In this document: in pieces, positions 1-8,368 of the stretch
How positions within the stretch are numbered: the stretch's first letter is position 1
Layout: the number at the start of each line of letters is the position of its first letter
Assembly: GCA_018266775.1 (NCBI GenBank)
Contig: JAFDZS010000021.1
Coordinates: 32,049-96,048 of the forward strand
Length of the DNA: 64,000 nt
Source of the DNA: Bacteroidota bacterium
GTDB taxonomy: Bacteria; Bacteroidota; Bacteroidia; Chitinophagales; Chitinophagaceae
Reading direction: 5' to 3'
Notes under the pieces: generated by a model
Seen by the model: the letters and a program-made list of their open reading frames with translations, nothing else
Database searches by the model: none
What the model was told of the DNA's origin: nothing
Made by a program: the position numbers and the translations under genes

Positions 1-2
1 CC

Positions 3-1847
3 ATCTATAAAAATGACTTTGATAAAGTGAAAGCAACCGGCAGTGCGGTATTCAGCGGTTTTGTAAAAGGTGTGTATAACGATAATCAGATGCCCGCTTA
101 CCATGTTGACATGGAGGTAAAGAACGGATTCTTTCAATATGCAGATTTACCAAAGCCGGTGCAAAATATCAACCTGAACGCTGTAGTGGATAATAAAGAC
201 GGGCAAACCGATAACACAGTAGTAAACATCTCCAATGGCCATATTGAAATGGATAACGATCCATTCGATTTTCGTTTGCTGGTGGAACATCCCGTCTCTA
301 ACATGTTTGTGGATGCAGCTGCAAAAGGCAAACTGGATTTATCGAAGGTGACGCAATATGTAAAATTGGAAAAAGATACGAAGATGGCCGGTTTGCTGAA
401 CGCCGATGTAAGTGTAAAAGGAAATGTTGCTGACATTGAAAAACAACAGTATGAAAAATTCAATGCCGCAGGAACAGTGGCGCTGAACCAGTTTCAATAT
501 GTATCCAAAGATTATCCAAGTGGTGTAAAGATCAATGCACTGAATACGGCATTCAATCCAAAGCAGGTAAACATTACCGCATTGAACGGGCAATACCAGA
601 ATACTAATTTTGATGGCACCGGCCAGATCAACAACCTGCTGAGTTATATGCTGCAGCATAAACCGCTGAATGCTTCATTAAATGTACATGCAGATAACCT
701 GAACCTGAACGACTGGATGGGCACATCAACAGATACAGCAACCCAAGGCACGGCTGCAGCTGCACCATTTGCTGTACCCGCCAACCTGGATGTTACTGTA
801 CAAACGAAAGCAGATAAAGTGCATTATGATAAAACGGATATTCAAAATTTATCAGGCACCTTATTGGTGAACAACGAAACGGTTTACCTGAAAGATGTGA
901 AGGGTAATGCGCTGGACGGATCATTAGCGGTAAGCGGCACCTATTCCACTTTACAGAGTAAAAAGAATCCGGATATTGCTTTAAATTATGACGTGAGTGG
1001 TGTTGATGTACAAAAAACATTTTATGCTTTTAACACCGTACAAAAATTAATGCCGATTGGTAAATTCATTGCAGGTAAATTATCCTCTCAGCTGACAATG
1101 AAAGGAAAACTGGGAGAGAATATGATGCCGGATTTAAGTACATTAACCGGCAATGGCAACCTGCTGCTGATACAGGGCTTCCTCAGCAAATTTGCACCAT
1201 TGGATAAAATTGCCAGTACTTTAAACGTAAAGGAACTGGAACAAATTTCATTGAAAGAGGTAAAGAATTATTTTGAATTCACTAATGGAAAAGTGCTCGT
1301 AAAACCTTTCAACGTAAAAATATCGAATATTGATATGGAGATTGGCGGATTGCAGGGCATAGATCAATCGCTGGATTATGTGATCAATATGAAACTGCCG
1401 CGTTCAATGATGGGTACACAGGGCAACCAGTTAGTGAATAATCTTGTGTCGCAGGTAAACAGTAAAGGCGTGCCATTGAATGTTGGGGAAACAGTAAACC
1501 TTGCATTGAAGCTGGGCGGAACATTTACCGCACCAACGGTTAAAACAGACCTGAAACAAAGTGCCACCAACCTTACCGACCAGATGAAGCAGCAGGTAAC
1601 TGATTTTGCAAAGGCAAAAATTGACAGTACTAAAACTGCGGTTACGAATGCAGTAAAAGATACCGTAAAATCAGTAAAGAACCAGGCGCTGAATGCAGCC
1701 AAAGATGAGTTGACTAAAAGATTAAGTGGTAACGATAACACTGCCGCAGATTCAAACAAAACAAAACCTAACCCTAAAGAATCTTTAAAAGGGTTAATGA
1801 ATTCTTTACTGAAGAAAAAACAAAAAGATACCGCAACACAGCATTAA
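3..1847 (+). CDS. AsmA-family protein, 3' part (5' end outside window)
   Basis: The frame is open to the left edge of the window, so only the C-terminal part (about 614 residues) is seen; the GTG at 27 is internal. The sequence is long beta-rich material typical of AsmA/TamB-like proteins, which span the periplasm and are linked to lipid transport and outer-membrane homeostasis. The conserved AsmA C-terminal block lies roughly at visible residues 330-500, including PIGKFIAGKLSSQLTMKG and a following NGNLLLIQGFLSKF. After it comes a Lys/Ala/Thr-rich, probably helical tail (AKAKIDSTKTAVTNAVKD) and a polar end. The stop overlaps by 4 bases the stop of the converging hydroxylase gene. The family call is firm; the cellular role is inferred from relatives. 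Confidence 0.85.
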   Translation: MYKNDFDKVKATGSAVFSGFVKGVYNDNQMPAYHVDMEVKNGFFQYADLPKPVQNINLNAVVDNKDGQTDNTVVNISNGHIEMDNDPFDFRLLVEHPVSNMFVDAAAKGKLDLSKVTQYVKLEKDTKMAGLLNADVSVKGNVADIEKQQYEKFNAAGTVALNQFQYVSKDYPSGVKINALNTAFNPKQVNITALNGQYQNTNFDGTGQINNLLSYMLQHKPLNASLNVHADNLNLNDWMGTSTDTATQGTAAAAPFAVPANLDVTVQTKADKVHYDKTDIQNLSGTLLVNNETVYLKDVKGNALDGSLAVSGTYSTLQSKKNPDIALNYDVSGVDVQKTFYAFNTVQKLMPIGKFIAGKLSSQLTMKGKLGENMMPDLSTLTGNGNLLLIQGFLSKFAPLDKIASTLNVKELEQISLKEVKNYFEFTNGKVLVKPFNVKISNIDMEIGGLQGIDQSLDYVINMKLPRSMMGTQGNQLVNNLVSQVNSKGVPLNVGETVNLALKLGGTFTAPTVKTDLKQSATNLTDQMKQQVTDFAKAKIDSTKTAVTNAVKDTVKSVKNQALNAAKDELTKRLSGNDNTAADSNKTKPNPKESLKGLMNSLLKKKQKDTATQH

Positions 1848-2755
1848 ACCCGTTGTACAGGTTCAACCTGTAAAGGACTGAATTCAATTGCGGAGGCGGA
1901 GTCTGCTTCCGGTTCATGCACTGCTTCTTCTTTGTATAAAGTACTTTTACGGTATTTGCCAAACGGCAGTTTGAGTAAGTACCAGTAGATGTGTTTTTTG
2001 GGTTCATCCATATAAGTATCCACACCAAAAACGGTTTTGGAAGAAGATAAAGTTCTGAAGGTGCCAAACATCCTGTCCCAGACACTTAATACATCGCCAT
2101 AATTGCAATCGGTATAAGGCCGCACATAATGATGATGTACATGGTGCAGGTTGGGGGTGATGAAAACCAGTCCCACCAAGCGGTCAACGCTTTCGGGTAA
2201 ACGATAATTCACGTGTGCAAAAACATTGCTGATGATCTGTATCAGCTGGCGTAACAGTAATGCCCAGAACACTGTACCGCTCACAAACACCCACAACAAT
2301 GTAAAGCAATTGCGGATAAAATTTTCTCCCGGGTGTTCACGCAGGGAAGTGGAAGTATCCAGTTGCAAATCGCTGTGGTGTACAATATGAAACATCCACA
2401 ATCTTTTTACCCTGTGCATGAAAACATGGTACACATATTCACCCAAATCGAGAAAGATGAATGTAACCATAAACACCACCCAGTCATTTTTCATAAAGGG
2501 AAAATGATAGAACAGGCCGAAGTGATGATGCGCTGTCCATTGCATGGTGGCCGCAAAACTGATGCTTACTAAAATCTGTAATGGAAAATTGCTGAATATA
2601 AAACCGGCATTTACAAAAGCATGTTTCCATTTGGATGGATTAATGCTGAGCCCAATGAACTGCTCCACATTCCAGCATAACAGCAACATGCCGGTGATCA
2701 CAAAAAATTGCACTTCAGAAGAAGCATGTTCCAGGAAAAGGATGAACTGATGCAT
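1844..2755 (-). CDS. Sterol desaturase / fatty acid hydroxylase family membrane protein
   Basis: A 303-residue integral membrane di-iron enzyme of the sterol desaturase (ERG3/fatty acid hydroxylase) superfamily. Histidine clusters expected to bind two irons are visible: HVFMH (110-114), HIVHH (123-127), H181 and HHVHHH (204-209), with NYGDVLSVWDRMFGT just after the last, as in the family. Hydrophobic segments lie near 15-35, 55-72, 92-110 and 150-175. Members oxidise lipids or sterol-like substrates using O2; the substrate here cannot be told. The gene follows the DUF2147 gene by only 7 bases, so the two are probably one transcript. The last 50 residues are acidic and poorly conserved. Confidence 0.9.
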   Translation of the reverse strand: MHQFILFLEHASSEVQFFVITGMLLLCWNVEQFIGLSINPSKWKHAFVNAGFIFSNFPLQILVSISFAATMQWTAHHHFGLFYHFPFMKNDWVVFMVTFIFLDLGEYVYHVFMHRVKRLWMFHIVHHSDLQLDTSTSLREHPGENFIRNCFTLLWVFVSGTVFWALLLRQLIQIISNVFAHVNYRLPESVDRLVGLVFITPNLHHVHHHYVRPYTDCNYGDVLSVWDRMFGTFRTLSSSKTVFGVDTYMDEPKKHIYWYLLKLPFGKYRKSTLYKEEAVHEPEADSASAIEFSPLQVEPVQRV

Positions 2756-2762
2756 GGCGGTT

Positions 2763-3209
2763 TTATGTTTTTTTAAAAGTCATGGTTTCGCCCAATAAGC
2801 TCACGAGCCAGTATCCCCGCACTTTTAATTCATTGTTGCTGTTTAACCAAACTTTGGAACTCCATTCTTTACCTGAGTTACTATCGTAGATCACACCATC
2901 TTTCCATTCGTCAGCATCTTCATCATAAGTTAATCCATGCAGTACTTCAAGGCCGGCAATCCGCCTGCTGCGCAATTCTTTTTTAGGGTTCTTTTCATCT
3001 AATCTTGTATTCCAGGGTTTGCTTTTATCATCGCTGTCATCAAACCAAAGCACTTTTGCTTTGTACTCGGTGCCTTCTTTATACACTTCCACTTCAAGGT
3101 TATTATCTTCCGACATCCATTTGCCAATAATAGCATCGGGATTTTTTTGGGCATGAAGGGATAGTGAGAACAAGGTTGCAAACAGGGATATAAACAAAGT
3201 TTGTTTCAT
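2763..3209 (-). CDS. DUF2147 family secreted protein
   Basis: A small exported protein, 148 residues from the ATG at 3209. An upstream in-frame Met would add six residues ahead of a clean signal peptide (MKQTLFISLFATLFSLSLHA), so the later start is preferred. The mature part begins near 'DAIIGKWMSEDNNLEVEVYK' and ends with a WLNSNNELKVRGYW block, the DUF2147 pattern of a small beta-barrel-like domain. DUF2147 proteins are common in Bacteroidota and Proteobacteria and have no settled function. The gene is upstream of, and probably co-transcribed with, the hydroxylase. A periplasmic location is inferred from the signal peptide. Confidence 0.85.
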   Translation of the reverse strand: MKQTLFISLFATLFSLSLHAQKNPDAIIGKWMSEDNNLEVEVYKEGTEYKAKVLWFDDSDDKSKPWNTRLDEKNPKKELRSRRIAGLEVLHGLTYDEDADEWKDGVIYDSNSGKEWSSKVWLNSNNELKVRGYWLVSLLGETMTFKKT

Positions 3210-3400
3210 TGTTGTTGGTTGATGCAATACCGGCTTAAGCCCCGGCAGATTAAGATAAGGCGGAGCAGCGGTAACTCCGGTCTCTCTAACGACAAAGAGA
3301 ATAAATACAGCTGCACAGCGTGGTTAAGCAAGTGTTAAACAGGGAAAGTTTGGGAGAAGGTAAGCGTTGATAAAAACATTTTTCTTTCAATGCAGTGCAA

Positions 3401-3430
3401 AAAAAGCGCCGCAACAATGTGCAGCGCTTT
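3401..3430 (-). terminator. Rho-independent terminator after the DUF2911 gene
   Basis: Stem AAAGCGC (3403-3409) with GCGCTTT (3424-3430), extended by an inner GC pair. Read on the minus strand it ends in a run of seven T. It lies 21 bases past the stop of the DUF2911 gene. Confidence 0.75.
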
Positions 3431-3451
3431 GAAAATAATGGGCTTAACAAT

Positions 3452-3982
3452 TTACTGAACGGTAAAACTGATTTTGTTATCGCCCCACAATAAAGTGATG
3501 GTGCCGTTTTTATCAATGGTAAACGTCATCTTTTCTGCAAATGGTTCTGCTTTCGATTTAGTGGCAGTAATACGCAGTGCATCATCAGCTTCTTTGTAAT
3601 TGAATGCGCCCCATTGCTTCCATGTTTTATTAAAGATGATGGTCCAGTTTTTATCACCACTCAAAGAGAACAGGCCATACTTTCCTGCGGGTAAAGTTTT
3701 GTCGCCAATCTTCAGGTCTTTACTGGTTTCAAACACGGTAGCTTCATTGGCACCGGTGCGCCAAACTTCGCCGGCTTTTGGTTCAAGATCCTGGCCAATG
3801 GTGCGCCCTTTTACAGAAGGCTGACTGTAGTCGATGGAAATTACAGCGCCATTGTTCAATGTTTCTTTTACCAATGCAGGAGGGCTGGGGCGTTTGCTTT
3901 TATCAGTACCGCCCTGTGCTGTTGCGGTAAAGCTGAATGCTACGCTGCCTGCAAGCAGGGCAAGTGTTACCATTTTTTTCAT
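3452..3982 (-). CDS. DUF2911 family secreted protein
   Basis: A 176-residue protein with a clear signal peptide (cleavage near ATAQ, residue 23). The mature part is the DUF2911 domain: 'ISIDYSQPSVKGRTIG' at about 49-64, 'VWRTGANEATVFETSKD' at about 73-89, and a central LPAGKYGLFS motif near 98-107. These are the family's hallmark strings. DUF2911 proteins are abundant, often duplicated, in Bacteroidota; no biochemical role is established. It appears to be a single-gene transcript: a terminator follows it and a long perfect hairpin lies about 60 bases upstream of its start. Confidence 0.9.
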   Translation of the reverse strand: MKKMVTLALLAGSVAFSFTATAQGGTDKSKRPSPPALVKETLNNGAVISIDYSQPSVKGRTIGQDLEPKAGEVWRTGANEATVFETSKDLKIGDKTLPAGKYGLFSLSGDKNWTIIFNKTWKQWGAFNYKEADDALRITATKSKAEPFAEKMTFTIDKNGTITLLWGDNKISFTVQ

Positions 3983-4043
3983 AGTTGTTTATTTTTTTGT
4001 TTAGAATGATTGCTTAATCGGTAAATGACGTACTGCGGTTGCC

Positions 4044-4083
4044 TCATCACATGGTCTGACGTCCCCGTCAGACCATGTGATGA
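4044..4083. repeat. Solitary copy of the GGTCTGACG palindrome, perfect 18-bp hairpin
   Basis: The left arm 4044-4061 (TCATCACATGGTCTGACG) and right arm 4066-4083 are exact reverse complements around a 4-base loop. The core matches the array at 4888-5432 and the copies at 31546-31610. It sits between two minus-strand genes, 43 bases past the PH-domain gene stop, so it could also serve as a transcript end. There is no T run on either side, which argues against a classical terminator. Confidence 0.85.
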
Positions 4084-4125
4084 AGAAGCAGTCAGTATAT
4101 TGTTTTTCTTCAACACTTAAGTGCT

Positions 4126-4764
4126 TTAATTGTTGCCCAGCAATTTATTTTTCTGCAGCAGGTATTCTTCGTTGGTGATGGCGCCCTTCTGTAACAGGTC
4201 GAATAATTTCTGCAGTTCATCTGCCACTAATTGTGGTGGAATATTGCCGGGCACATTGGTGCTGCCGGTTTGTTTGGCAATAGCCTGCGCCAGTTGTGTA
4301 GCCTGGCTGCTGATCTGGTTGCGTTTATATTCTTCCTGCGCATGGGTGATGGTATCCTTTAATAATTTAGGATGATGAATGAGTGTGTAACTGGTTTCAC
4401 CCAATTCTGCTGCGGTTTGTATATCCACATCACCATAACCCAGAATTCTGCCCCACACATCCTGGTCGTATTCCACATTATTGATTTTATCTAAAGGGCT
4501 TTCTTTAGAATACCGGGTAAAAGCGCCGCTTTCATCCACCACCCGCATATTGGTTACGGCCCATAAATTGTACTTCCAGCCAATATATTCCCAGGCAGGG
4601 TATAATGCAGCAACAAGAACGATGAGGAATGCTACGCCGTTATGCAGCCACCATATCAGCGCAATGGCCAGTAATAACCATGCGGCAAATGCAGGCACTA
4701 ATTTGATCCAGTGCCTGCGGATGATGAGCAATAATTTTTCGTCTGTTTTTAATTTTGTTCTCAT
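4126..4764 (-). CDS. PH-domain (bPH2/YdbS-like) membrane protein with C-terminal SHOCT motif
   Basis: A 212-residue protein. Residues 15-60 hold two membrane helices split by a short loop (LVPAFAAWLLLAIALIWWL and VAFLIVLVAALYPAW). Residues 65-145 form a bacterial PH domain with the hallmark 'WAVTNMRVVDESGAF', 'SPLDKINNVEYDQDVWGRIL' and GDVDIQTA strings. After a Gln-rich linker (149-170), residues 185-212 match the SHOCT motif (LQKGAITNEEYLLQKNKLL), a short oligomerisation helix pair often placed at the ends of proteins. The gene stands alone between two repeat regions. Function is unknown; a membrane stress or scaffold role is only a guess from the fold. Confidence 0.85.
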   Translation of the reverse strand: MRTKLKTDEKLLLIIRRHWIKLVPAFAAWLLLAIALIWWLHNGVAFLIVLVAALYPAWEYIGWKYNLWAVTNMRVVDESGAFTRYSKESPLDKINNVEYDQDVWGRILGYGDVDIQTAAELGETSYTLIHHPKLLKDTITHAQEEYKRNQISSQATQLAQAIAKQTGSTNVPGNIPPQLVADELQKLFDLLQKGAITNEEYLLQKNKLLGNN

Positions 4765-4887
4765 GATAATTTTTTATTGACAGCACACAGATGACGGTGG
4801 TAATACTTATGAACGCTGATTACGTTGCGCCTCAGTGCTGCTGTGTAATCAGCTGTCTGCGCCTCTGCTTGCGACTTTTTTTTCGTT
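4765..4887. other. Intergenic lead-in to the palindrome array
   Basis: No gene seen. Bases 4785-4820 resemble 63891-63930 near the other end of the window (ACAC-GATGACG-TG ... ATGAAC), so this is probably a dispersed intergenic repeat. Bases 4856-4887 (TCTGCGCCTCTGCTTGCGAC...) look like a worn copy of the linker found between the palindromes that follow. Confidence 0.5.
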
Positions 4888-5432
4888 CATGGTCAGACGG
4901 GGACGTCAGACCATGTCTCTGCATCCTTTGCACCCCTTCGTGCCATTCCTTTCCGCATTCATTCATGGTCAGACGGGGACGTCAGACCATATCTCTGCGC
5001 TTTCTGCTTCTCTGCGTGCCATTTCTTTTCTCGTCATGGTCAGACGTGGACGTCAGACCATGTCTCTGCATCCTTTGCACCCCTTCGTGCCATTCCTTTC
5101 CTCATACATTCATGGTCAGACGAGGGCGTCAGACCATGTCTCTGCGTTCTCTGCTTCTCTGCGTGCCACTTCTTTTCACATCATGGTCAGACGTGGACGT
5201 CAGACCATGTCTCTGCGTTCTCTGCATCTCTGCGTGCGATTTCTTTCCTCATTCATTCATGGCCAGACGAGGGCGTCAGACCATATCTCTGCGCTTTCTG
5301 CTTCTCTGCGTGCCATTTCTTTTCTCGTCATGGTCAGACGTGGACGTCAGACCATGTCTCTGCATCCTTTGCACCCTTTCGTGCCATTCCTTTCCTCATT
5401 CATTCATGGTCAGACGGGGCGTCAGACCATGG
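4888..5432. repeat. Tandem array of eight ~28-bp palindromes with a 147-bp higher-order period
   Basis: Eight copies of CATGGTCAGACG-n-CGTCAGACCATG start at 4888, 4964, 5035, 5111, 5182, 5258, 5329 and 5405. Unit lengths alternate exactly 76, 71, 76, 71, 76, 71, 76. The two unit types differ in their linker: the 48-base type begins TCTCTGCATCCTTTGCACC (one copy differs), and the 43-base type runs through CTTTCTGCTTCTCTGCGTG. One period is therefore 147 bases. Units 2 and 6 share an identical linker, suggesting that pairs of units were duplicated together. The arms are imperfect because of one central A/A mismatch. The array lies between the converging-side ends of no genes: the PH gene starts upstream of it and the M13 peptidase gene ends one base past it. 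No gene is assigned inside. Confidence 0.9.
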
Positions 5433-5433
5433 T

Positions 5434-7458
5434 TTACCAGATGTTCACCCGTAAACCTTCCGGCCTGTACATCGCCTCACCGGGTCTGATACCAAAAGCC
5501 TGATAAAATTCAGGCACATTTACCACAGGGCCATTCACCCTTTCTTTTGCCGGTGCATGCACATCCACCATTACCTGGTTGGCCAATCGTTCTTTTTTCA
5601 TTTGATACATCCAGCCGTACGCATAGCCCAAAAAGTAACGCTGCAATGGAGTAAGGCCGCCAATCAATTTATTTTCTTTATACGCTTTTGTTTTTTTGAA
5701 CGCATCAAGACCCAGTAACATGCCACCAAGGTCGGCAATGTTTTCTCCCTGTGTGGCTTCCCCATTTACATGCAGCGTATCAACCGGGTTAAACTCATTG
5801 AATTGTTTAATGATGGCCTGCGCCCGTTTGCTGAATTCTTCGCCATCTTCTTTCGTCCACCAGTCAGTTAAATTACCCTTTGCATCATATTGCCTTCCCT
5901 GGTCATCAAAGCCGTGTGTAATTTCGTGACCAATAGTGCTGGCTCCCGCATACCCGTACACGAAAGCATCATCCAGCTCATCATCCTTCATGCCGGGCAC
6001 GGCAAAAATACCTGCCGGTAAAACAATTTCATTGTTGCTGGGGTTGTAGTAAGCGTTATAGGTTTGTGGCGTCATATCCCATTCTGTTCTGTCAACCGGC
6101 TTGCCCAGTTTATTGATAGAATAGTAATGCCAGAACGTATTGGCGGCCATCATGTTTTTAAAAAATGATGGTGCAGCAATATGCAGCGAACTGAAATCTT
6201 TCCAATGATCTGGATAGCCCACTTTTTTGGTAACCTTACTTAATTTATCCAGTGCTTTAGCTTTGGTGGCCTCACTCATCCAGGGTAATTTTTTAATGCG
6301 CTCAACATAAGCATCCCGTATAGCTTCCACCAGTTCGCTGTATCTTGCCTTTGCTTTTTCATTAAAATATTCTTTGGCAAATAATTGCCCCAGCAATTCA
6401 CCCATTGCACCTTCCTCGGCATCCAGCACTCGTTTCCAACGTGGCCTTGGTTCTTTAGCACCGGTAAGTGTTTTACGAAAGTTGAATGCATTCATGTAAG
6501 TAGTGTTGTCCAAATAAGGCGCAGCAGACTGCACCACATGAAACTTGAGATAATTCTTCCAAACTGCAACGGGCGTATTTTTGATTTCAGTGCTTAATGC
6601 TTTATAAAATTCTGGTTGACCAACCACTACAGAATCATTCAGGAGGTTTTCTTTAATGCCCAGGTTTTTGGCATAACTGTTCCAGTTAATTGCAGGGCAA
6701 TCATTACCCAGCATACCGAAGGTCATTTTATTGTAATTGGCATAAGGGTCACGCAGGTCTTCTAATTTACGTGATGCGGTGGCCAGCCTTGTTTCAAGAT
6801 CAAAAACCGCCATCACGGCATCTGATGCCTGGGATGCATTCATTCCGGTTTGCATCAAGGTTTGCGTCATATATTTTTTATAAGCTTCCCTTACATTTTT
6901 GGTCCGGTCATCAGTTTTAAAATAGTATTCACGGTTGGGCAGGCCAAGGCCGCCCTGGTCTAAACGAAAAACCATAGCGTCGCTGTTTTTATCATCCTGT
7001 GCCACATAAGCGCCGAAGAAACAGTTCACACCATCAATATGCAGTTGTGCAGCAACACGGGTAATATCATCGGGGCTTTGCACCGCATCAATCATTTCAA
7101 ACAGCTCTTTCAGTACAGATAAACCGGCTTTGTTAATGGCAACGGTATCCATACCGGCCTTCCAGAAATCGCCGATTTTTTGTGTAGTGCTTCCGGCATC
7201 TGCCTTTGTTTTGGCAGCGTTTTGATTAATGGTTAAAATGCGGTGGTAAATTTCTTCCTGTACCAGGTTGCCAATACCCCAACCACTTTCGCTGGAAGGA
7301 ATGGGTGTTTTTTTGATCCAGCCGTTATTGGCATACAGGAAAAAATCTTTACCGGGGGAAATTGTTTTATCAATATTCGCAGCTAAAAAATCTGCTTTTT
7401 TTTGAGCAGCAACAAACAACCCGCTGCATAAAAAACCAACCAGGAAAACATGGCGCAT
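5434..7458 (-). CDS. M13 family zinc metallopeptidase (neprilysin/PepO-like)
   Basis: A 674-residue exported peptidase from the ATG at 7458. A signal peptide ends near VAAQ (about residue 19). Full M13 architecture: a large helical N-terminal domain (about 30-440) and a catalytic domain. The zinc motif HEITHGFDDQG lies near residue 510, GENIADLGG (the third ligand Glu and a catalytic Asp) near 570, and the substrate-binding NEIVLPAGIFA near 470. All key residues are present, as is the usual C-terminal tryptophan (end NIW). It should act in the periplasm or at the surface on oligopeptides. Its stop lies directly against the palindrome array, with no separate terminator seen. Confidence 0.95.
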   Translation of the reverse strand: MRHVFLVGFLCSGLFVAAQKKADFLAANIDKTISPGKDFFLYANNGWIKKTPIPSSESGWGIGNLVQEEIYHRILTINQNAAKTKADAGSTTQKIGDFWKAGMDTVAINKAGLSVLKELFEMIDAVQSPDDITRVAAQLHIDGVNCFFGAYVAQDDKNSDAMVFRLDQGGLGLPNREYYFKTDDRTKNVREAYKKYMTQTLMQTGMNASQASDAVMAVFDLETRLATASRKLEDLRDPYANYNKMTFGMLGNDCPAINWNSYAKNLGIKENLLNDSVVVGQPEFYKALSTEIKNTPVAVWKNYLKFHVVQSAAPYLDNTTYMNAFNFRKTLTGAKEPRPRWKRVLDAEEGAMGELLGQLFAKEYFNEKAKARYSELVEAIRDAYVERIKKLPWMSEATKAKALDKLSKVTKKVGYPDHWKDFSSLHIAAPSFFKNMMAANTFWHYYSINKLGKPVDRTEWDMTPQTYNAYYNPSNNEIVLPAGIFAVPGMKDDELDDAFVYGYAGASTIGHEITHGFDDQGRQYDAKGNLTDWWTKEDGEEFSKRAQAIIKQFNEFNPVDTLHVNGEATQGENIADLGGMLLGLDAFKKTKAYKENKLIGGLTPLQRYFLGYAYGWMYQMKKERLANQVMVDVHAPAKERVNGPVVNVPEFYQAFGIRPGEAMYRPEGLRVNIW

Positions 7459-7542
7459 AGTTATCAATTTTTACTAAAAATAAAGAATGATTCAATGGTG
7501 GTGCAAAGTTTTTTATAAAAGGAAAGCAACCGCCTTATTCAG

Positions 7543-7550
7543 TACATTTG
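7543..7550 (+). promoter_or_regulatory. Putative Bacteroidota -7 box for trmH
   Basis: TACATTTG fits the TAnnTTTG -7 consensus of the phylum and lies 17 bases upstream of the chosen trmH start. No convincing TTG -33 element was found at the usual distance, so this is tentative. Confidence 0.35.
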
Positions 7551-7567
7551 CGGCTGATTATTTACGC

Positions 7568-8167
7568 ATGACACCTGAACGCGTTGAACGCCTGACTGCA
7601 GTACTTAATAAACGCCAGCCCGACCTTACCGTGGTGCTGGAAAATGTATTCGATCCGCACAACATCAGTGCTGTGATGCGTACTGCGGATGCCGTGGGCA
7701 TACAGGATATTTATATTCTCAACAACAAAATTCCGCCACACCGTAAATGGGGTGCCAAAAGCAGTTCCAGTGCAGCCAAATGGTTAACCATACACCAGTT
7801 TACTGATGCACAGGAATGTTTTGCCGCATTGCGAAAGCGTTATACAAAAATTTATACCACGCACCTCAGTACCGATGCCGTTGGTTTGCATCAATTGAAT
7901 TTAACTGAACCTGTTGCGTTGGTTTTTGGTAATGAACACAGCGGTGTAAGCGATGATATCATTGCGCTGGCAGATGGTAATTTTATAATACCGCAGGTGG
8001 GCATCATCAAATCGTTAAACATATCAGTGGCCTGTGCAGTAACATTGTATGAAGCTTACCGGCAAAAAGCCAATGCCGGCCATTACGATACACCCAAAAT
8101 GCAGGGTGGGCAACTCAATCAACTGCGGAATGAATGGGGGTTTATGGAAGAGTCATCTGGAGAATAA
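7568..8167 (+). CDS. trmH: TrmH-type tRNA (guanosine-2'-O-)-methyltransferase (SpoU family)
   Basis: A 199-residue SPOUT methyltransferase that would 2'-O-methylate G18 in tRNA. The ATG at 7568 gives MTPERVERL, aligning with the start of E. coli TrmH; the reading frame is open further upstream, but that part has no family resemblance. Motif 1 is the N-terminal QPDLTVVLENVFDPHNISAV with RTADAVG. Motif 2 is LVFGNEHSGVSDD. Motif 3 is the knot-forming 'IPQVGIIKSLNISVACAVTL'. The conserved Arg in the RTADA segment and the Asn/Ser residues of the knot are present. It is divergent from the M13 peptidase gene. The paralogous RlmB-type is less likely because the N-terminal L30e-like domain is missing. 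Confidence 0.88.
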   Translation: MTPERVERLTAVLNKRQPDLTVVLENVFDPHNISAVMRTADAVGIQDIYILNNKIPPHRKWGAKSSSSAAKWLTIHQFTDAQECFAALRKRYTKIYTTHLSTDAVGLHQLNLTEPVALVFGNEHSGVSDDIIALADGNFIIPQVGIIKSLNISVACAVTLYEAYRQKANAGHYDTPKMQGGQLNQLRNEWGFMEESSGE

Positions 8168-8254
8168 AACGGTCTGTCAGTAATATTGAAATTACATTAC
8201 CCAAAAGTGCACTGTTTCTTCATCTGTCACCTGCAAGATTGAATACGCTGCATG

Positions 8255-8341
8255 CCCAATTCCTACATCCCAATTCCTAAATTCCAAATCCTGCATCCCA
8301 AATCCTAAATCTAACATCCTAAATCCTACATCCCAAATCCC
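8255..8341. repeat. Degenerate short tandem repeat (CCTAAATCC / CATCCCAA units)
   Basis: About ten loosely repeated units of 10-13 bases built from ATCCCAAATCC, CCTACATCC and CCTAAATCC. It lies immediately upstream of the S9 peptidase gene. The remainder of the 201-base gap shows no gene. Confidence 0.7.
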
Positions 8342-8368
8342 TATCTTTAATCCACCAAAACTGGAAGT

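Noticed and set aside
4888..5432. CRISPR array
   Set aside because: Repeats of about 28 bases with 43/48-base spacing look similar, but the spacers are of only two kinds that alternate, and there are no cas genes nearby.
4791..5503. Two long overlapping plus-strand ORFs (232 and 222 residues) of repeated Arg/Cys/Ser-rich sequence
   Set aside because: They run through the palindrome array. The 147-base period is divisible by three, which keeps frames free of stops. No family resemblance, and the same repeat opens two frames at once.
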